From the NCBI RefSeq assembly GCF_947489565.1, contig NZ_CANLEA010000014.1, positions 62,001-126,000 on the forward strand: 64,000 nucleotides of DNA, in the 5' to 3' direction. The DNA comes from an uncultured Kordia sp. Its GTDB lineage: Bacteria; Bacteroidota; Bacteroidia; Flavobacteriales; Flavobacteriaceae. Shown in pieces: positions 42,005 to 50,167 of this stretch. Position 1 is the stretch's first letter. Each line of letters starts with the position of its first letter. Both the position numbers and the translations under genes were made by a program. The notes beneath the pieces were generated by a model. The model was not told where the DNA came from. It did not search any database and saw nothing but the letters and a program-made list of their open reading frames with translations.

Positions 42005-43687
42005 TTAGCGAATCTTTTTTAGATAAGTAGATGGGTTTTCGCCTGTTTTAGCTTTAAATGCTCTTGAAAAAGACCCATGGCTTTTGTACCCGACTTCTTT
42101 GGCAATTGCTTTGATCGTGTACATACGAAATTTCTTATCTTCTTCTAATCGATTCAGCGTATATTGAATACGAAGATTGTTCAAGTACTCCGTAAATGTC
42201 ATCTTTTTGTGCGTATTCAAAATGGTAGACAAGTATGTTGTATTGGTATCTATTTTCTTGGCGGTTGCATATAAATTATACTTAGGATTGAGGTAAAATT
42301 CCTGCGCTTCTAAGTTTTTTAACTTTTGCAGAATATCATCAACCGTTTTATCGCTCTTAATTGCTGTTTGTGATGAAGTCTTTTCTTTTTTAACCGTCAC
42401 AACTTCTTGCGCGGTTTCTTCAAGAATTACTGGATTTTTTTTCTTTTTGAATTGTTTGTACAATAAAAATCCAAATACTGCAATCACAACAATCGCGACG
42501 CTTAAGAAAATATAAAAACGTTTTTCGTCTTTTTGATGTTGTGCTTCAAACTGATTTTTGATTTTTTCAATCTCATATTGTGTAGCTGTTTGAAAAACTG
42601 TTGCTTTATTTTCCTTGGCTAAAATGTTTGTGTTAACTTCTGCAGATTTTTGTCGATACACAGACTCTTGCTCAAAATCCTTTCTGTTTTTGTGTACGTT
42701 TGCTTTTAGCACTAAAACGTCATAATAATCGGTTTCTAAAAGTTGATTTTTTGTATATCGAATTTCCAGCTCACTTAATAAATTCAATGCTGCTTCGGTT
42801 TCCCCTTTTTGAAAGTGATAATCGGCTAATAAATACATGATTTTAGAAATCTGCTTATCATTTTTCAGCTGTGTGAAAATTTCTTTAGATTCGGTCAAGT
42901 TTGCATATGCTTCTGGGAAAATTCCCTGTGCCGTTTTCGTTTTTCCTTTCAATTCAAACAAATAGGCTTTTCCTTCAATATCCTTGTAATAATCGGCAAT
43001 GATGATTCCTTTATCAATGTATAGCATGGCAGAATCGAGCAATTTTTCCGCTTGATACGCTTTGGCTAAAAACATATGGTAGTTGATATAATCTTCTACA
43101 TAATTGATGGAATCTTTTGCGATCAAATCTTTTTCTTCAATGGTAGTAATCGCTTCCGTAAAACTCTCTTTTGCTTCTTGAAAATTGTTTAAATCCAAGC
43201 TTAAAATCCCCATATTTCCATTAATATGAATCAATTGCATGGTGCGTTTGTTACGTTGTGCTACTTCATACGCGTCTAATAGTATTTCTCCAGCTTTGTA
43301 TTTGTTTCCTAATTCAATTTCTGTGGTGGCAATCGCTAATTTCGTTTGCACGTACCGAGCACTATCGGCATCATCTGAAATATTTTGCAAAGCATTGTCA
43401 TATTCAGTCATTGCTTCTTTATAAATTCCGCGGCTTTGGTAAAATGCTCCTAAATAAAAGTGTGCTCGATAGGTATGTACAGAATCATTGAACGTCGTTG
43501 CTTTATGGAAATACTCCATTCGAAGTTGCATCATTGTATCTGTTTCAATGCCTTGATAATTGAGCAAAGCTTCTTCGGCTTCTTCCAGTATTATTTTCAC
43601 ATTATTGTTTGTGCTTGATGACGAAGAAGTATCTGCACAAGCATAGATTAAAATAAATAAAAGACAACAGTGAAAAAAACGGTTCAT
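42005..43687 (-). CDS. membrane-anchored TPR regulator with AraC DNA-binding domain
   Basis: 560 residues from ATG 43687, giving signal MNRFFHCCLLFILIYAC with lipobox Cys. A long periplasmic TPR-like region (~40-370; YVQTKLAIATTEIELGNKYK, AYLFELKGKTKTAQGIFPEA) is followed by one membrane helix (~397-417, FYIFLSVAIVVIAVFGFLLY), a linker with KTVDDILQKLKNLEAQEFYL, and an AraC HTH pair (GYKSHGSFSRAFKAKTGENP). It is a one-component transmembrane sensor whose C-terminus closely matches the protein at 48430. Likely regulates the neighbouring precursors through the elements at 40839 and 41982. Confidence 0.88.
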   Translation of the reverse strand: MNRFFHCCLLFILIYACADTSSSSSTNNNVKIILEEAEEALLNYQGIETDTMMQLRMEYFHKATTFNDSVHTYRAHFYLGAFYQSRGIYKEAMTEYDNALQNISDDADSARYVQTKLAIATTEIELGNKYKAGEILLDAYEVAQRNKRTMQLIHINGNMGILSLDLNNFQEAKESFTEAITTIEEKDLIAKDSINYVEDYINYHMFLAKAYQAEKLLDSAMLYIDKGIIIADYYKDIEGKAYLFELKGKTKTAQGIFPEAYANLTESKEIFTQLKNDKQISKIMYLLADYHFQKGETEAALNLLSELEIRYTKNQLLETDYYDVLVLKANVHKNRKDFEQESVYRQKSAEVNTNILAKENKATVFQTATQYEIEKIKNQFEAQHQKDEKRFYIFLSVAIVVIAVFGFLLYKQFKKKKNPVILEETAQEVVTVKKEKTSSQTAIKSDKTVDDILQKLKNLEAQEFYLNPKYNLYATAKKIDTNTTYLSTILNTHKKMTFTEYLNNLRIQYTLNRLEEDKKFRMYTIKAIAKEVGYKSHGSFSRAFKAKTGENPSTYLKKIR

Positions 43688-43864
43688 AATGAGCATTTAT
43701 ATCCTATGGGAAAATATAGTTTTTTTAAAAATATGACAAAGCATTCTGTTTACTTTTTTTAGAAACATTAAAAATTACACTTAGCGCACATGTAATTAGG
43801 CTCTTAACATCCTTATAGCTTGCTTTTTAACTTGATTTTAAGACAGAAAAATTTCGTAAAAAGT

Positions 43865-43872
43865 TACATTTG
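43865..43872 (+). promoter_or_regulatory. -7 promoter box TACATTTG
   Basis: Matches TAnnTTTG, 37 bp before the metalloprotease start codon. Confidence 0.5.
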
Positions 43873-43909
43873 GGAATTATTTAACAATCCGAAAAATTAA
43901 AAATTTAGT

Positions 43910-46528
43910 ATGACATTAAAATCACAATCAAAAAGCAACATATTTTTTGTCTTGATTTTATTGTTTGCATTCCTAGCTTCTCCAGACGCAAATGCACAAC
44001 GTAAAAAAAGAAAAAAAGACAAAAAAGGAAGTACTGAAACAGTAATTCCAAAGAAAAAATCTAGTGAAAAATCTATTGCAGATTTAACGAAGAAAAGTAA
44101 AAAGATAGAAGGTCTTTTTACCATTTATCAAGATACCATCACCGGAACACTTCAAATGGTGGTTTCTAAAGATCAATTAGAAAAAGAATTCATTTATTTT
44201 AGTCAAGTTAAAGACGGAGTCTTGGATGCTGGCGCTTTTAGAGGTGCATATCGAGGTTCTAAAATCTTTACGGTTAAGAAATATTTCAATAAAATCGAAT
44301 TTGTAGCCAAAAACAATGCTTATTATTTCGATCCTGAAAGCGCTTTAGCCAAATCTGCAGATGCAAATATTAGCGAAGGCGTTATGGCGAGTGTCAAAAT
44401 TGAGGCAACCGATGATGAAAAAGGTTTGTATTTAATTAAAGCTGATGGCATCTTTTTAAAAGAAACATTTTCACAAATTAAACCGCCTCGTTTCCCAGGA
44501 CAAGGGCCTCTTGCGTTTACTTTAGGTAGTTTAAATAAAGCTAAGAGCAAAGTAAATGCGATTAAAAATTATCCTGAAAATACAGATTTAGTGATTGAGT
44601 ATGTATACTCAAAACCTTCTGTATTGAATAATGGATCAAAAGCTGTAACTGATGGAAGAAATGTAACCATCAAAGTAAATCACAGTTTGATTGAGATTCC
44701 AGAAAATACATATATGCCACGATTTGATGATCCAAGAGTTGGATATTTTACAACGGAAGTTACTGATATGACTACGCCAAGTAATACACCTTTTAGAGAT
44801 TATGTACACAGATGGCACTTAGAGAAAAAAGATCCGAATGCAGCAATTTCAGAGCCTGTAGAGCCAATTACTTGGTGGATTGAGAATACAACACCTCTTA
44901 AATACAGAGAAACCATCAAAGAAGCTGTATTGCGTTGGAATATAGCCTTTGAAAAAGCTGGTTTTAAAAATGCAATGGTTGTAAAAGTACAACCAGATGA
45001 TGCCGAATGGGACGCGGGAGATATTCGTTATAATGTTTTGCGATGGACTTCTTCTCCAAAACCGCCTTTTGGTGGATACGGACCAAGTTTTGTAAACCCA
45101 AGAACAGGTCAAATTTTAGGTGCTGATGTAATGTTAGAATATGCACATCAAACAAATAGAGTTCGTTACAACAGAATTTTCGAAGCATTGAGCGCCTATT
45201 CTTTAGATGATTTAGAAGACGCTGAAAATGAGTGGCAAAACTTTAAAGATGACCATCAACATTGTTCTTTGGGACATTTAATGCAAGAAAATAGTGTGTT
45301 TGGAACTACTGCTTTGACTATTATGAATGCTTCAGAAGAAGAAAAAGAAGTATTGCGTAATGAAGGATTGACACATTTAATCATGCACGAAGTTGGACAT
45401 ACTTTAGGATTGAATCACAATATGAAATCGAGTCAGTTGCACTCACCAGCGCAATTAGCCGATAAAGAATATATTAAAGGAAAAGCCTTAACAGGTTCTG
45501 TAATGGATTATGAAGCAATTAATGTTACGAATGACAGAACGCAACAAGGACACTATTTTACAACTACTTTAGGCCCTTATGATCTTTGGGCAATTGAGTT
45601 TGGATACAAGCCTGTAAAGACCTTAAAAGAATTGGACGACATTTTAAAAAGATCTACCGAGCCAGCATTGATTTTTGGTAATGATGCTGATGATATGAGA
45701 AGTCCTGGAAAAGCAATTGATCCAAGAGTGATGGTTGGTGATTTATCTAACGATCAAATTACGTATTCTGTCAATAGAATTAAGTTGGTGAATGATATGA
45801 CAAAAAATCTTCGTTCAAAATACAACGATTACGGAAAGTCGTACCAAAACTTAGTTGTTGCCTACAGCATTCTGCAAAGTCAAAAATCTAGTGCCGTAAA
45901 TGTAATTTCTCGTTTTATTGGTGGCGTGTATGTTGATAGAGCTATGCAAGGACAAGCCGGAGGAACACAACCGTATACTCCTGTGAGTTACGAAGATCAA
46001 AAAAGAGCCATGAAAGCTTTAAAGGATTATTTGTTTGCGCCAAATGCAAATGATATTCCTGCAGACTTGTATACGCACTTAGCGAGACAACGTAGAGGAT
46101 TTAATTTAGGACGCGGTACAGAAGATCCAAAAATTCACAATCTTACGTTAGGAAGACAGATGGGCGTTTTACGTCACTTATTACATCCAAATACCTTGCA
46201 ACGTATTGTTGATTCTGAGTTATACGGAAATAAGTATAAGATTCAGGAGTATATGAGAGACTTGAACAAAGCCATCTTTAATGCAGATATCAATACTGCT
46301 GTGAATTCTTTTAGACAAAATTTACAGATTGAGTATACAAATATGTTGATTCAAATGTTGACAGGAAGATCGAAAGGACGTTTTAACAATGTTGCACAAT
46401 CTATGGCGATTTACAACTTAAAATCTATCCGCAGATTTGCTGTGAATGGAGCAGGTGATTTAGCGACAAAGGCGCACAAATCGCACTTAAAAACATTGAT
46501 TGACAATGCGATGAAAGAAATTAAGTAG
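43910..46528 (+). CDS. exported zinc metalloprotease (DUF5117/DUF5118 type)
   Basis: 872 residues. Signal peptide ending at ANAQ, then a basic stretch (RKKRKKDKKG). Zinc site HEVGHTLGLNHN (~493-504) with the M10/M12-like HExxHxxGxxH pattern, followed by GSVMDYEAINV (Met-turn). Upstream motif ITWWIENTTPLKYRETIKEA is typical of this family, found in many Bacteroidetes. Secreted or periplasmic endopeptidase of unknown target. Single gene, terminator at 46605. Confidence 0.88.
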   Translation: MTLKSQSKSNIFFVLILLFAFLASPDANAQRKKRKKDKKGSTETVIPKKKSSEKSIADLTKKSKKIEGLFTIYQDTITGTLQMVVSKDQLEKEFIYFSQVKDGVLDAGAFRGAYRGSKIFTVKKYFNKIEFVAKNNAYYFDPESALAKSADANISEGVMASVKIEATDDEKGLYLIKADGIFLKETFSQIKPPRFPGQGPLAFTLGSLNKAKSKVNAIKNYPENTDLVIEYVYSKPSVLNNGSKAVTDGRNVTIKVNHSLIEIPENTYMPRFDDPRVGYFTTEVTDMTTPSNTPFRDYVHRWHLEKKDPNAAISEPVEPITWWIENTTPLKYRETIKEAVLRWNIAFEKAGFKNAMVVKVQPDDAEWDAGDIRYNVLRWTSSPKPPFGGYGPSFVNPRTGQILGADVMLEYAHQTNRVRYNRIFEALSAYSLDDLEDAENEWQNFKDDHQHCSLGHLMQENSVFGTTALTIMNASEEEKEVLRNEGLTHLIMHEVGHTLGLNHNMKSSQLHSPAQLADKEYIKGKALTGSVMDYEAINVTNDRTQQGHYFTTTLGPYDLWAIEFGYKPVKTLKELDDILKRSTEPALIFGNDADDMRSPGKAIDPRVMVGDLSNDQITYSVNRIKLVNDMTKNLRSKYNDYGKSYQNLVVAYSILQSQKSSAVNVISRFIGGVYVDRAMQGQAGGTQPYTPVSYEDQKRAMKALKDYLFAPNANDIPADLYTHLARQRRGFNLGRGTEDPKIHNLTLGRQMGVLRHLLHPNTLQRIVDSELYGNKYKIQEYMRDLNKAIFNADINTAVNSFRQNLQIEYTNMLIQMLTGRSKGRFNNVAQSMAIYNLKSIRRFAVNGAGDLATKAHKSHLKTLIDNAMKEIK

Positions 46529-46604
46529 TTGTTAGCTGGTTGTTAGCACTTTCGATTGACAATTCAGTTAGTATTTAATACTTTTTAGAAAGAACTTTAA
46601 TTGA

Positions 46605-46639
46605 AAAGCGGAATTTTAATTTTATTAAAATTCCGCTTT
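46605..46639. terminator. long perfect hairpin
   Basis: AAAGCGGAATTTTAAT (46605-46620) pairs perfectly with 46624-46639 around a TTT loop, between convergent genes ending at 46528 and 46681. Confidence 0.92.
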
Positions 46640-46680
46640 ATTCGTTCATAAGCTATATATATTTATTTTCTAAAAACTTT

Positions 46681-47088
46681 TTAGTTTTCAAAAAATAATA
46701 AATTGCCATCATAGCATTCTTGTGAAAGACTAATTTTTCCTGAACTTAACTCATCAAGAATAAGTGCTCCATATTGTCGTGTGTCAATTTGAACAGTTAA
46801 ATTATCACCATAATCACATTGACCATCTACTAAAGTATAACTATAACTTCCTGCGGGTAATACAGGACTATCTATTCCTTGCTGCGTTTCAATAGTTATA
46901 GTCATATTGGTAAAATCGAATGTCCATAAAATTTGATTCGGTGTATAGAAATTTGATGCCCCTTGTTCTGGCGCATAATAATCTCTCAAAAGAGAAAATG
47001 TCATTACGTCTGCACTTGTTGCATCGTCATCGTTATTACAAGAAACTAGCATGAATAGCGCTAGTAGTGGTAAGAATATTTTTTTCAT
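46681..47088 (-). CDS. small lipoprotein, unknown
   Basis: 135 residues. Signal MKKIFLPLLALFMLVSC with Cys17 and an NNDDDA tether typical of Flavobacteriaceae. A compact beta-rich domain follows (ILWTFDFTNMTITIETQQGI, SYTLVDGQCDYGDNLTVQID) ending near LSQECYDGNLLFFEN, with two cysteines. No family recognised. Sits at the left border of the 47-50 kb RiPP module. Confidence 0.72.
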   Translation of the reverse strand: MKKIFLPLLALFMLVSCNNDDDATSADVMTFSLLRDYYAPEQGASNFYTPNQILWTFDFTNMTITIETQQGIDSPVLPAGSYSYTLVDGQCDYGDNLTVQIDTRQYGALILDELSSGKISLSQECYDGNLLFFEN

Positions 47089-47263
47089 AATTATGTTTTT
47101 AAATATTAATGTTACTCCAAAAGTACTTCATTAATCTATTGAGAAAAAGAAAATTTAGTGCGCTTTTATAAAACATCACAACTTAACTTCACAAAAAAAG
47201 ACAAAACTTCGCTTCTCTTGAGTACTGTAAAATAGCGAATTAACTCTTTACATACTTCAAAAA

Positions 47264-47329
47264 CTACTGTTTCAAAAAAGAAACTACGTTCTCCTCTATG
47301 CTATTTAAAATATTAAAACCTTTAAGCTA
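47264..47329 (-). pseudogene. purC: fragment of the purC 3' end
   Basis: Read on the minus strand it encodes [16 protein letters not shown] then TAG; the intact purC at 50168 ends [16 protein letters not shown]. At DNA level 47272-47314 matches 50176-50218 at 40 of 43 positions, in the same orientation. Similarity fades upstream of 47329. The fragment cannot encode a protein by itself and marks a past duplication or insertion at this locus. Confidence 0.82.
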
Positions 47330-47360
47330 TAAATACGGTTTAAAAGTATCGTTAACTGCT

Positions 47361-47377
47361 CTCAATTTATAAATCTG
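47361..47377. promoter_or_regulatory. shared element CTCAATTTATAAATCTG
   Basis: Within AACTGCTCTCAATTTATAAA (47354-47373), which matches AACTGTTCTCAATTTATAAA on the minus strand at 48407-48426 with one change. It ends 139 bp before ATG 47516, the same distance as the element before the precursor at 40993 (138 bp). Confidence 0.55.
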
Positions 47378-47470
47378 CAATGCCAATTTTTAAATCGAGT
47401 GTAACTCCGTTTTTTTTCAACTATTTCCTCCAATACTTTTATCTCATAATTGCTAGCAGTGAGGCGGATT

Positions 47471-47493
47471 CTGAAAAGCCTTAATAGAGTAAG
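47471..47493 (+). promoter_or_regulatory. conserved leader CTGAAAAGCC-T-TAATAGAGTAAG
   Basis: Matches 41393-41416 and sits at the same distance (22 bp) from the start codon. See that entry. Confidence 0.5.
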
Positions 47494-47515
47494 AATAATA
47501 TTTAATCATACGATT

Positions 47516-47731
47516 ATGAAAAAAAAGAGTTTAAATTCCTTAAAACTGAACAAGGAAAAAGTCAGTTTCGTTGGCATAACAAAAGAAATTGTTCGCGGAG
47601 GTTTGGCTAGTTGGAGAGGAGTTTCTTGCGTATCTCGTTGTATATGTCCTTGTGAGTATAGTGATAGTTGTCCGATACGTTTAAAAACTAATGAAGGTCC
47701 ATGTCCAGATGGAACTGAAGGATGCGTTTAG
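47516..47731 (+). CDS. Gly-Gly-leader RiPP precursor, seven Cys
   Basis: 71 residues from ATG 47516; a longer frame upstream would translate the conserved leader and is rejected. Leader MKKKSLNSLKLNKEKVSFVG ITKEIVRGG (Gly28-Gly29), the L-x-L-x-K class like the gene at 16502. Core has seven Cys (GVSCVSRCICPCEYSDSCPI and CPDGTEGC). It is followed 72 bp later by another precursor on the same strand. Right-hand module, convergent with the precursor at 48111. Confidence 0.75.
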   Translation: MKKKSLNSLKLNKEKVSFVGITKEIVRGGLASWRGVSCVSRCICPCEYSDSCPIRLKTNEGPCPDGTEGCV

Positions 47732-47803
47732 TCTACTATCATAAATAGATACTTTTTAAAATCATCATCATTTATTTAATACTAATTTTTTAATTTTTAT
47801 ATC

Positions 47804-47989
47804 ATGAAAAAAAACATTTTAAACTTAGAAGGAGTTCAGGAAATCAACAAACAGCAACAAGCTAAAATCAATGGAGGTTTTGGCAATATGGCCTGCTATA
47901 ATAGTAATGATTGTAGTATTCTTAATTCTATACCAGGGATGGAATATGAGCGTTTCTTTTGCTATTGGGGATATTGTCAGATAGCTTAA
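47804..47989 (+). CDS. Gly-Gly-leader RiPP precursor, aromatic-rich core
   Basis: 61 residues. Leader MKKNILNLEGVQEINKQQQA KINGG (Gly24-Gly25) is nearly the same as at 40993. The core (FGNMACYNSNDCSILNSIPG, MEYERFFCYWGYCQIA) has four Cys and many aromatic residues. No separate promoter is evident, so it may be read from the upstream precursor's message. Terminator at 48059. Confidence 0.75.
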   Translation: MKKNILNLEGVQEINKQQQAKINGGFGNMACYNSNDCSILNSIPGMEYERFFCYWGYCQIA

Positions 47990-48058
47990 TGCAACAGTGA
48001 GTATTGATGGTAAATCTCCATTTTTTCCATCGTATTAATTAAAAACTTTTCAAAATAG

Positions 48059-48086
48059 AAATAGGCAGAAGCACTGCCTATTTTTT
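48059..48086. terminator. bidirectional terminator
   Basis: ATAGGCAG (48061-48068) pairs with CTGCCTAT (48074-48081), with flanking A and T runs, between convergent precursor genes. Confidence 0.85.
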
Positions 48087-48110
48087 GTTTACATATAAAA
48101 TTCTAAGTAA

Positions 48111-48338
48111 TTAGGCATATTCACACGTTACACATGTATAACAGTATGTTTTTTCTTGAGATTGTAAATAATACGTCGTGCCACTTGTTGTTTCTCCTGT
48201 CCCAAGAGATTGTGAACATGTATGAGATTCTTGACAATCCAAGGCATTACTTCCAACTATTCCGCCTTTGATCGCTGCATATTTTAATGCAGCTATTTGT
48301 ACTTTCTTTAGCTTCAAATTCTTGTATGCTTTTTTCAT
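48111..48338 (-). CDS. lanthipeptide-like precursor downstream of TPR-AraC regulator
   Basis: 75 residues from ATG 48338 (MKKAYKNLKLKKVQIAALKY AAIKGG, Gly25-Gly26). Core rich in Ser/Thr with five Cys (DCQESHTCSQSLGTGETTSG, TTYYLQSQEKTYCYTCVTCE), the composition expected for class I lanthipeptides. It lies 91 bp downstream of the regulator at 48430 on the same strand, mirroring the 41734/42005 pair. A perfect palindrome lies 67 bp before its start. Confidence 0.78.
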   Translation of the reverse strand: MKKAYKNLKLKKVQIAALKYAAIKGGIVGSNALDCQESHTCSQSLGTGETTSGTTYYLQSQEKTYCYTCVTCEYA

Positions 48339-48404
48339 AATATAGCGTTTAAATGTTTGGAGCAAAGTACTCGAAAAAAGAGCGCCAACACCTGTGATTT
48401 GCGC

Positions 48405-48420
48405 TCAATTTATAAATTGA
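48405..48420. promoter_or_regulatory. perfect 16-bp palindrome TCAATTTATAAATTGA
   Basis: Perfect inverted repeat, 67-82 bp before the precursor start at 48338 and just after the regulator stop codon. Together with the sites at 16766, 40839, 41982 and 47361 it forms a family around CAATTTATAAAT. Likely operator of the neighbouring TPR-AraC protein (inference). Confidence 0.6.
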
Positions 48421-48429
48421 GAACAGTTT

Positions 48430-50070
48430 TTAAGGAAGTTTTTTAATGTATTCAGAAGGATTCATTCCTGTTTTAGCTTTAAAAGCTCTGGAAAAAGGAC
48501 TGTGACTTTTATAACCGACTTCTTCAGCAATAGCTTTTACCGTGTATTGTCTGAATTGTTCATCAGTTTGTAATCGATGTATAGTATACGTAATCCGTAA
48601 TTCATTTAAATACTCCGTAAAGGTCTTTTTTTGATGTACATTTAAAATCGTAGATAAATAGGTTGTATTGGTGCCTATTTTTTTAGCCGTAGCGTATAAA
48701 TTATATTTCGGATTCAAAAAGAATTCATCTTCTTCAAGTTTCTGAAGTTTCTTTAAAATATCGTTTACAGTTTTATCATCTTTTAAGGGTTGAGGAGACG
48801 ATTTTTTAGAGATGGTTTTCTCTTTGGTTACTTTTCGATACTTATAAGTAATAAAAACAAATACACTGATAATGGCAAACAGTATTCCTAGCATCCAATA
48901 CAACTGCTTTTTCTTAGCTTGTTTTTGTTTTTCAACATCGCTTTCAGCTTTTTCATAATTATATTTTGTCGTTAAATATAATTTTTGATCTCTTCCTTTT
49001 TTTAGTTCTATTGAATCTTTTAAGTCTTCTGATAAAGCCGTATACCGAGTCGCTTTTTTATAATCTCCAAGTTCTCTGTAGGTATTTCTGGTAAGTTTTA
49101 AAACATCATAAAATAAATCATCTGGCATATAATTGGACAGCTTTCTTAATTCTATATCTTCCAATACAGATAATGTTTTTGTATAGCGTTTATTTTCATA
49201 ATGACATTCCGCTATATGTAGTAATACCGTTGAAACTTGCGTCTCATTTTGATCTAAAACAAATATTTTTTTTGCTGCTTCATAGTTTTCAAGTGCTTTA
49301 GAAAAATCTTTCTGCTTTTGATAGGCTTTCCCTTTTTGAATTAATAAATTAGCTTTACAATCTTTAAATCTTCCATTATTTTTATTTGCTTCTAGTCCTT
49401 TTTCCACATATATAAATGCCGAATCTACTATCGCTGCTTTGTTATAAGCTTTTGCAATAAGTGTATGTAAAACAACGAAGTGCTTTTGATATGTATACGG
49501 CTTTTTTACGATCAAATCATTTTCCAAAATATACCGAATCCCGTCTTTGAAAATTTTAACGGATCTAGCCAATTTATTTTCTTCAAGATTTAGATATCCC
49601 ATATTGACTTTAATCGTAAAAATGAATCGCTGTAGATTATTTCGTTCTGCTATTTTATTCGCTTCATAAAATATTTCTGCAGCTTTTCCATAATTTTTTA
49701 AATGTACATAGGTTAATGCTATATTCATTTTAGTTTGTACATATCGTGCGCTATCTTTATCGACTGTAATAACAGCCAATGTCTTTTCATACTGCTCAAT
49801 AGCTTCTTCATACAAGTTTTTTTTGGCCAAAAACGCTCCTATTTTAAACTCAGACCTGTATACATGTACGGGATCATTGTATTGCTTTGCTTTAGAGGAA
49901 TAATCTAACGTTAGTGGCAACAAAGAATCTAGTGAAGTTTGAGCATTTACTAAATCTTCGGCTTTTTTTAAAATGGCTTGTATTTCTTTTGCTTCAGTTG
50001 ATGATTCTTTCGAATGCTTGTTGCAACCAACAATTAAAAATAGAATTAGTAAAAATAAAAAACGACTCAT
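48430..50070 (-). CDS. membrane-anchored TPR regulator with AraC DNA-binding domain (paralogue)
   Basis: 546 residues from ATG 50070, giving lipoprotein signal MSRFLFLLILFLIVGC. TPR-like region ~45-365 (YVQTKMNIALTYVHLKNYGK), one membrane helix (~387-406, YWMLGILFAIISVFVFITYK), linker KTVNDILKKLQKLEEDEFFL, and AraC HTH pair (TNTTYLSTILNVHQKKTFTE; GYKSHSPFSRAFKAKTGMNP). The last ~110 residues are closely similar to the protein at 42005, so the two are recent paralogues. Separated from purC by a terminator. Likely controls the precursors at 47.5-48.3 kb. Confidence 0.88.
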   Translation of the reverse strand: MSRFLFLLILFLIVGCNKHSKESSTEAKEIQAILKKAEDLVNAQTSLDSLLPLTLDYSSKAKQYNDPVHVYRSEFKIGAFLAKKNLYEEAIEQYEKTLAVITVDKDSARYVQTKMNIALTYVHLKNYGKAAEIFYEANKIAERNNLQRFIFTIKVNMGYLNLEENKLARSVKIFKDGIRYILENDLIVKKPYTYQKHFVVLHTLIAKAYNKAAIVDSAFIYVEKGLEANKNNGRFKDCKANLLIQKGKAYQKQKDFSKALENYEAAKKIFVLDQNETQVSTVLLHIAECHYENKRYTKTLSVLEDIELRKLSNYMPDDLFYDVLKLTRNTYRELGDYKKATRYTALSEDLKDSIELKKGRDQKLYLTTKYNYEKAESDVEKQKQAKKKQLYWMLGILFAIISVFVFITYKYRKVTKEKTISKKSSPQPLKDDKTVNDILKKLQKLEEDEFFLNPKYNLYATAKKIGTNTTYLSTILNVHQKKTFTEYLNELRITYTIHRLQTDEQFRQYTVKAIAEEVGYKSHSPFSRAFKAKTGMNPSEYIKKLP

Positions 50071-50112
50071 ACAGCTTTGGAATGCTTTTTCTTGATGATA
50101 GTTCAAAGTAAC

Positions 50113-50150
50113 AAAAAAGAGACATTCATACAGGATGAATGTCTCTTTTT
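50113..50150 (-). terminator. terminator of purC
   Basis: GAGACATTCAT (50119-50129) pairs with ATGAATGTCTC (50135-50145), flanked by A and T runs, just downstream of purC on the minus strand and ahead of the regulator gene. Confidence 0.88.
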
Positions 50151-50167
50151 ATAATTTTTATAACAGT

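Larger units (their letters stand above)
47089..47515. other. 427-bp gap holding a purC-end copy and precursor control elements
   Basis: Contains, in order, no visible gene (47089-47263), a copy of the purC 3' end (47264-47329), the palindromic half-element CTCAATTTATAAATCTG (47361-47377), a TACTTTTA box (47434-47441), and the conserved leader (47471-47493) ahead of the precursor at 47516. Confidence 0.65.

Noticed and set aside
47450-47515. Upstream extension of the precursor at 47516
   Set aside because: It would translate the conserved non-coding leader, and the resulting N-terminus does not look like any known leader.
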